This document shows positions 7,727 to 10,537 of a stretch of DNA of 10,537 nucleotides, in pieces. The DNA comes from Kiritimatiellales bacterium. Lineage in GTDB: Bacteria > Verrucomicrobiota > Kiritimatiellia > Kiritimatiellales > Pontiellaceae. Where the stretch lies: the NCBI GenBank assembly GCA_030630445.1, contig DAOVNC010000085.1:1-10537 (forward strand). The letters run 5' to 3'. The notes beneath the pieces were generated by a model. That model searched no databases, had not been told where the DNA came from, and saw only the letters and a list, made by a program, of their open reading frames with translations. The position numbers and the translations under genes were made by a program. Within the stretch, counting starts at the first letter, position 1, and each line of letters opens with the position of its first letter.

Positions 7727-8340
7727 ATGAAAAAAGAACGTATATTGTCGTAGCAACTTTTTGCTTAACGGGGATTCTTGCCTATTTCATCGTTGCAGGC
7801 AACCGTCCGCCTGAGATTCGCAACATTATTCTCATCAGCATTGATACCTGCCGGGCGGACTATTTGAGTTGCTATGGCTATCCGAAGGAAACCACCCCCC
7901 ATATCGATGCTTTTGCCCGGAACGCAACACGGTTTAAAAATGTGGTCTCGCCGATCCCGATAACCCTGCCGGCCCACAGTTCCATGCTGACCGGGACGAT
8001 ACCGCCTTTCCATGGAGTGCATAACAACATTGGCTACAAATTGGCCCCATCCAACCAGACGCTTCCTGAAATACTCAAGCAGAACGGTTTCAACACCTCT
8101 GCGACCATAGTGCATTTGTTATGGATAAAAAGTTTGGTCTGGCTCAGGGGTTCGACACGTATCACGACACCTTCAAGGAAGTTCACCACAATATATTTGG
8201 TGACGAACGGAAGGGCGATGAAACCACGCAAGTTGCACTCGACTGGCTTGAAAAGAATAAAGACAACAAATCTTTTCTGTTCCTGCACTACTATGATCCG
8301 CATATGGACTATGCGCCACCCGAGCCATTTGCCTCGAAAT
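7727..8340 (+). pseudogene. Sulfatase-superfamily hydrolase, frameshifted and truncated
   Basis: The 5' portion of a sulfatase-fold (alkaline phosphatase superfamily) gene. ATG at 7727 follows GGAAGGGAG, but its frame ends in TAG at 7751-7753. The coding continuation YIVVATFCLTGILAYFIVAG, a signal or anchor helix, and IILISIDTCRADYLSCYGY are in frame 1, so one A seems missing from the A6 run at 7730-7735. No start codon exists in frame 1 between 7690 and 7863. At about 8110 another base is missing; homology then passes to frame 3 (FVMDKKFGLAQGFDTY, GDETTQVALDWL, FLFLHYYDPHMDY, PPEPFASKF). Homology stops at 8340, where a cysC fragment takes over, so more than half of a normal enzyme is lost. 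The nucleophile motif reads T-L-P-A-H instead of C/S-x-P-x-R (Thr at 7963, His at 7975), so the ancestor was not a formylglycine sulfatase. Third gene of the operon, 40 bp after the propeller gene. Confidence 0.85.
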
Positions 8341-8628
8341 TTTATTTCTCCCTATCGCAAAGGCCGTTCTGAAGCTCGTGCCATAATTGGGGGAGGGAAC
8401 TTTTTTGAGATTTTCCTCAATGCGCCGTTCGAGGTTTGCGAGCAGCGCGATCCCAAGGGGCTCTACAAAAAAGCGCGTAGCGGCGAAATCCCGCAGTTCA
8501 CCGGGATTAGTGATCCCTATGAGATCCCGGACAAACCCGACCTGAGTCTCGACACGGCAACACGTACAGCGCGGTCGGCGACGGATCTGCTGCTGGATGA
8601 ATTGATCCGGCAAGGAGTTCTTGAATAG
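8341..8628 (+). pseudogene. cysC: 3' fragment of adenylylsulfate (APS) kinase gene
   Basis: 95 residues matching the C-terminal half of APS kinase, the enzyme that phosphorylates adenylylsulfate to PAPS. Clear landmarks in order: FISPYRKGR, FFEIFLNAPFEVCEQRDPKGLYKKAR, IPQFTGISDPYEIPDKPDLSLDT, and a C-terminal helix ending QGVLE. The P-loop, the phosphorylated Ser region and everything else N-terminal are missing; the full enzyme is about 200 residues. The source could be a stand-alone cysC or the kinase end of a cysNC fusion. It begins within the sulfatase remnant at the shared T-run of 8340-8343 and happens to be in the same frame (frame 1) as the 5' part of that remnant. It cannot be a functional kinase. 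Confidence 0.88.
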
Positions 8629-8705
8629 ACCGGCCAATGAATTAAAAAACAGCTGGGTTTGGCCTGTGTGTGCGGTGGGGGATGCGAATCGTGGACGGGG
8701 ATCGC

Positions 8706-9554
8706 CTATGCCGCGTGGATTTGCTGGACGGGATCATCTTCGGCTTCGTCAAGGAGGCCGGTTAGTTTGAGCTTTGGAATGTCCTTTTCCGCCGGTTTGG
8801 CACAGGCTTTGATGCCAATCAGCAGATAGAGCAATGTGAACGCGATGTAGGCCAGTCCCGGAACGGATTGACCCAATGCCGTGGACACGGTGATCAGAAT
8901 GATGGAAGGGGTCGCCGCCGCCACGGCAATGCGCAGGACGCCGGCAAATTTCAGGGAGCTATGTATGGAGGTCGAGAGGATCAGTCCGACCACAGCGGTC
9001 AGCAGCATGGCCAGCACGGCAAAGATGTAGGAGAGGAGCAGGAACAGGCCGTAGGAAAGTGGTGCCAGCGCGTTCCGGGTGGTTTGCAACCACTGGTTGG
9101 CAATCTGCTTGTTCAGGTGGAACTCCGAGACCTGCGAAAGATCCAGGGTATTGAATTGGTTCTTGCCGCGGCGGATAATCAGCGCGGATTCCGTCAGCAA
9201 GGCCATGACGTGGTCGTCGGCGATATAGTTCATGCTTCCGGTGGTATCGATAATGGCGACCGTCTGTCCGCTGCGGTTTTCAATGGGGTAGGGCTTGTGT
9301 TGATCCACCTCGACCCGGCCGTTTTTAATGTGGATATCGGGGAGTTGGTTGATCAGGTGCAGTTGGTTGCTATCAAGGGATTGGACAAGATCTTCCCGGA
9401 GTTTCAGCGTGGACGGGATCCAGCAAATCGCCAGCAGGAGGAACAGATAGGCAAAATTTGCGCCTTTCCAGTTTTGCCCTATGTCGCGATAGAGATTCTT
9501 CGAAAAGAATGCCAAAAACGGCAAATGGGCTATGTTGTATTTTCTTCCTATCAT
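8706..9554 (-). CDS. DUF1189-like membrane protein
   Basis: 282 residues with about five membrane helices: residues 33-50, two in 163-195, and about 203-225 and 231-252. Between the first and second lies an extracytoplasmic domain of about 110 residues containing LPDIHIKNGRVEVD (71-84) and VAIIDTTGSM (99-108), the arrangement seen in DUF1189 proteins. The N-terminus (FFSKNLYRDIGQNWKG) also fits that family. The acidic cytoplasmic tail follows the last helix. The family has no established function. No Shine-Dalgarno precedes the ATG; a TGC-TATAGC element ends seven bases upstream, suggesting a leaderless start. It lies 62 bp downstream of the LsrG-like gene on the same strand. The 77 bp between its stop and the cysC remnant holds only a weak 6 bp inverted repeat (GGCCAA/TTGGCC). 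Confidence 0.72.
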   Translation of the reverse strand: MIGRKYNIAHLPFLAFFSKNLYRDIGQNWKGANFAYLFLLLAICWIPSTLKLREDLVQSLDSNQLHLINQLPDIHIKNGRVEVDQHKPYPIENRSGQTVAIIDTTGSMNYIADDHVMALLTESALIIRRGKNQFNTLDLSQVSEFHLNKQIANQWLQTTRNALAPLSYGLFLLLSYIFAVLAMLLTAVVGLILSTSIHSSLKFAGVLRIAVAAATPSIILITVSTALGQSVPGLAYIAFTLLYLLIGIKACAKPAEKDIPKLKLTGLLDEAEDDPVQQIHAA

Positions 9555-9561
9555 GCAGAAA

Positions 9562-9570
9562 GCTATAGCA
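9562..9570 (-). promoter_or_regulatory. Possible extended -10 element directly before the DUF1189-like gene
   Basis: On the minus strand TGC-TATAGC occupies 9562-9570; the hexamer (4 of 6 to TATAAT, with TGn extension) ends seven bases before the ATG at 9554. No recognisable -35 is present 16-18 bases upstream. Confidence 0.3.
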
Positions 9571-9616
9571 GGATTGATGCCGGGTTTTGGGAGCGTGCGT
9601 TGATCCGAGCCGGTTC

Positions 9617-9937
9617 CTACGATTTTACAACATCCCAGCCATCCTCATTCGGTTCGATATTGGAAAACTTGATGCTCGACCGCGGTTCCTCCATCATGTG
9701 GGCCACGGCATCGCGCCATACCATATAATGTGTTGTTTCTTTGTGTTTTACCGCATCTTCGGGGGTGCGGTAGACTTCCGCCAAAACGAAGCGGTTGGCG
9801 GTATCGAGCTGCACCATAAAATCGAAGCGGGCAATGCCTGGCTCCCGGATGCTGTTTCGCACGTTTGCAAGAGTTGCGGCCTTGAAGTCTCCAACGCACT
9901 CCGGTTTCACATGAATGAAAACATGGACAATAAACAT
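9617..9937 (-). CDS. ABM-domain protein, LsrG-like (putative monooxygenase/isomerase)
   Basis: 106 residues of the dimeric ferredoxin-like ABM (antibiotic biosynthesis monooxygenase) fold. MFIVHVFIHVKPECVGDF is the first strand and helix, followed by NSIREPGIARFDF (28-40) and AEVYRTPEDAVKHKETTHY (53-71). The E-x-Y and H-K-x-T-x-H-Y residues and the later EPRSSIKF resemble LsrG, the isomerase of phospho-AI-2 breakdown, and related quinol monooxygenases. No other lsr genes are seen, so an LsrG role is not supported by context; a small general ABM enzyme is the safer call. The start at 9937 is fixed by AAGGAGG six bases upstream; the frame stays open further upstream without homology. It is divergent from ychJ, 111 bp between start codons. 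Confidence 0.82.
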   Translation of the reverse strand: MFIVHVFIHVKPECVGDFKAATLANVRNSIREPGIARFDFMVQLDTANRFVLAEVYRTPEDAVKHKETTHYMVWRDAVAHMMEEPRSSIKFSNIEPNEDGWDVVKS

Positions 9938-9943
9938 GATCTG

Positions 9944-9950
9944 CCTCCTT
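9944..9950 (-). promoter_or_regulatory. Strong ribosome binding site of the ABM gene
   Basis: AAGGAGG on the minus strand, six bases before the ATG at 9937. It is a near-perfect Shine-Dalgarno and rules out the upstream in-frame extension of the ORF. Confidence 0.85.
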
Positions 9951-9959
9951 TTTCCCCGG

Positions 9960-9988
9960 AGTCTAGTTTGCCCGCCCGTGCAATGCAA
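9960..9988 (-). promoter_or_regulatory. Possible promoter of the ABM gene
   Basis: On the minus strand TTGCAT (9983-9988) and TAGACT (9960-9965) are separated by 17 bases, matching consensus at 3 and 4 positions. A start about seven bases downstream would give a leader of some 15 bases containing the strong Shine-Dalgarno. The match is modest. Confidence 0.3.
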
Positions 9989-10011
9989 GCGGCTGAAAGT
10001 TGCAGATCGGG

Positions 10012-10041
10012 TTGCCAACCCCTGGACATTTTCGCTATAAC
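10012..10041 (+). promoter_or_regulatory. Sigma-70-type promoter of ychJ, leaderless geometry
   Basis: TTGCCA (10012-10017, 5 of 6 to TTGACA) and TATAAC (10036-10041, 5 of 6 to TATAAT) with an 18-base spacer. Only seven bases (GCGCCCC) separate the -10 from the ATG at 10049, so initiation at the usual distance would fall on or next to the A of the start codon. No Shine-Dalgarno fits in that space. Confidence 0.6.
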
Positions 10042-10048
10042 GCGCCCC

Positions 10049-10456
10049 ATGAAAAAACTTGATAAATGCCGCTGCGGCAGCGGGGCCGCCTATGAAGAGT
10101 GTTGCGGCGGTATTCTCGCCGGACGGCGCACGGCGCGCACCGCCGCCGAACTCATGCGCTCGCGCTACACCGCCTATGTCGTGAGGGATGTCGACTATCT
10201 CGTCCGCACCACCCATCCCTCCGCCCGCGCGGACGATCTCGCCGAATCGATCCGCGCATGGATGCGCAAAGTCGAATGGCTCAAACTGCACGTTATCGCC
10301 GTAGAGGATGGAACCGAAACCGACGACATCGGCCACGTCGAATTTATCGCCGAATATCTCACCGACACCGCCCCCGGACGCCACCACGAATGCTCCGTTT
10401 TCAAGAAGCTGAAAGGCGACTGGTACTATGTCGGCGAGGAGTCTGAAGCAGATTGA
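10049..10456 (+). CDS. ychJ: YchJ family (UPF0225) SEC-C motif protein
   Basis: 135 residues. The N-terminus carries a SEC-C zinc-binding motif, C-R-C-G-S-G-x3-Y-x2-C-C-G (residues 7-20), followed by AAELMRSRYTAYVVRDVDYLVRTTHPS, the YchJ core, and WLKLHVI...GHVEFIAEYL...HECSVFKKLKGDWYYVG. YchJ proteins are small zinc-binding cytoplasmic proteins without a proven role; the SEC-C motif is shared with SecA, where it binds SecB and ribosomes. Many relatives, including the E. coli one, carry a second SEC-C motif at the C-terminus; here the chain ends shortly after WYYVG and lacks it. The ATG at 10049 starts directly at the homology; the frame is open upstream over the ABM gene but only as antisense. 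Strongly GC-rich codon choice, unlike the cysC/sulfatase remnants. Confidence 0.92.
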   Translation: MKKLDKCRCGSGAAYEECCGGILAGRRTARTAAELMRSRYTAYVVRDVDYLVRTTHPSARADDLAESIRAWMRKVEWLKLHVIAVEDGTETDDIGHVEFIAEYLTDTAPGRHHECSVFKKLKGDWYYVGEESEAD

Positions 10457-10472
10457 ACTAGTGCCTGAATCG

Positions 10473-10537
10473 TTAGCGACCCTGTGTTTTCTTCACCTTG
10501 CGGGTGTAGCGCGTGCCTCCCGCAGGGGGCGCGCCCT
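10473..10537 (-). CDS. Possible 3' end of an unidentified minus-strand gene
   Basis: The minus strand is open from the right edge to a TAA at 10473-10475. The 20 residues read GAPPAGGTRYTRKVKKTQGR, a basic, Pro/Gly-rich tail that could end a real protein convergent with ychJ. Nothing identifies the family, and such a short open stretch in GC-rich DNA can be chance. The 16 bases between it and ychJ contain no clear terminator; a TGCGGG/CCCGCA inverted repeat (10499-10524) lies inside it. Confidence 0.22.
   Translation of the reverse strand, partial: GAPPAGGTRYTRKVKKTQGR

Noticed and set aside
7864..8628. A single intact 254-residue protein ending in APS kinase
   Set aside because: The start would be a TTG inside the sulfatase motif, the middle 77 codons are out of frame relative to clear homology in frame 3, and the kinase part lacks its P-loop.
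8868..9728. A 286-codon plus-strand open frame over the DUF1189-like gene
   Set aside because: Gln/Gly/His-rich antisense shadow; the minus strand has coherent membrane helices and family motifs.
1559..10469. GTGCCTGAA present both after the GH97 gene and after ychJ
   Set aside because: A 9-mer is expected to recur by chance in 10 kb and the flanks do not match.
1..10537. tRNA, rRNA, CRISPR arrays, insertion sequences, attachment sites
   Set aside because: No transposase, terminal repeats, regularly spaced repeats or structural RNA signatures were seen on either strand.

Overview
The window looks like a chromosomal segment of a polysaccharide-degrading bacterium of the Planctomycetes-Verrucomicrobia group. 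A Kiritimatiellota (Pontiella-like) relative is my best guess, though Bacteroidota-like features (the pyruvate kinase variant, the GH97 enzyme, the DUF6057-type protein) keep that open. The reasons are a GH97 glycosidase carrying an NPCBM domain, a PAPS-type sulfotransferase, a sulfatase-superfamily gene and an APS kinase remnant close together. This is inference from protein families; no rRNA or other taxonomic marker is present.

Layout, left to right. (1) The 3' part of a GH97 glycoside hydrolase gene (+), with two chitobiase-C-terminal-like modules and a C-terminal NPCBM domain. (2) Facing it, a slyX-pyk pair (-): a small coiled-coil SlyX protein followed 20 bp later by pyruvate kinase. 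(3) A compact sulfotransferase (+), then a 210 bp gap. (4) A probable three-gene operon (+): a multi-pass membrane protein resembling DUF6057, a membrane-anchored PD40 beta-propeller protein with a c-type heme motif (CVNCH), and a sulfatase-superfamily gene. (5) That last gene is wrecked. It has lost one base in an A-tract just after its start codon and one base near 8110. It then runs directly into the 3' half of an adenylylsulfate kinase (cysC) gene around 8337-8344, so the result is a chimeric pseudogene. (6) Facing it, a DUF1189-like membrane protein and, upstream of that, an LsrG-like ABM-domain protein (-). (7) Divergent from these, a YchJ-family SEC-C protein (+) with a good promoter placed so that its mRNA would be leaderless. 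The last 65 bases may hold the 3' end of another minus-strand gene.

How the genes fit together: the left edge is carbohydrate degradation and slyX-pyk is housekeeping. The centre has a sulfur/sulfate-ester flavour: a sulfotransferase that would use PAPS, a sulfatase-fold hydrolase, and the broken enzyme that makes PAPS. The most notable items are the sulfatase/cysC deletion chimera, which annotation software would probably report as one intact 254-residue ORF, and the poorly described module of membrane protein, heme propeller and sulfatase-fold hydrolase. Three genes without Shine-Dalgarno sequences (slyX, the DUF1189-like gene, ychJ) each have a -10-like hexamer 6-7 bases before the start codon.
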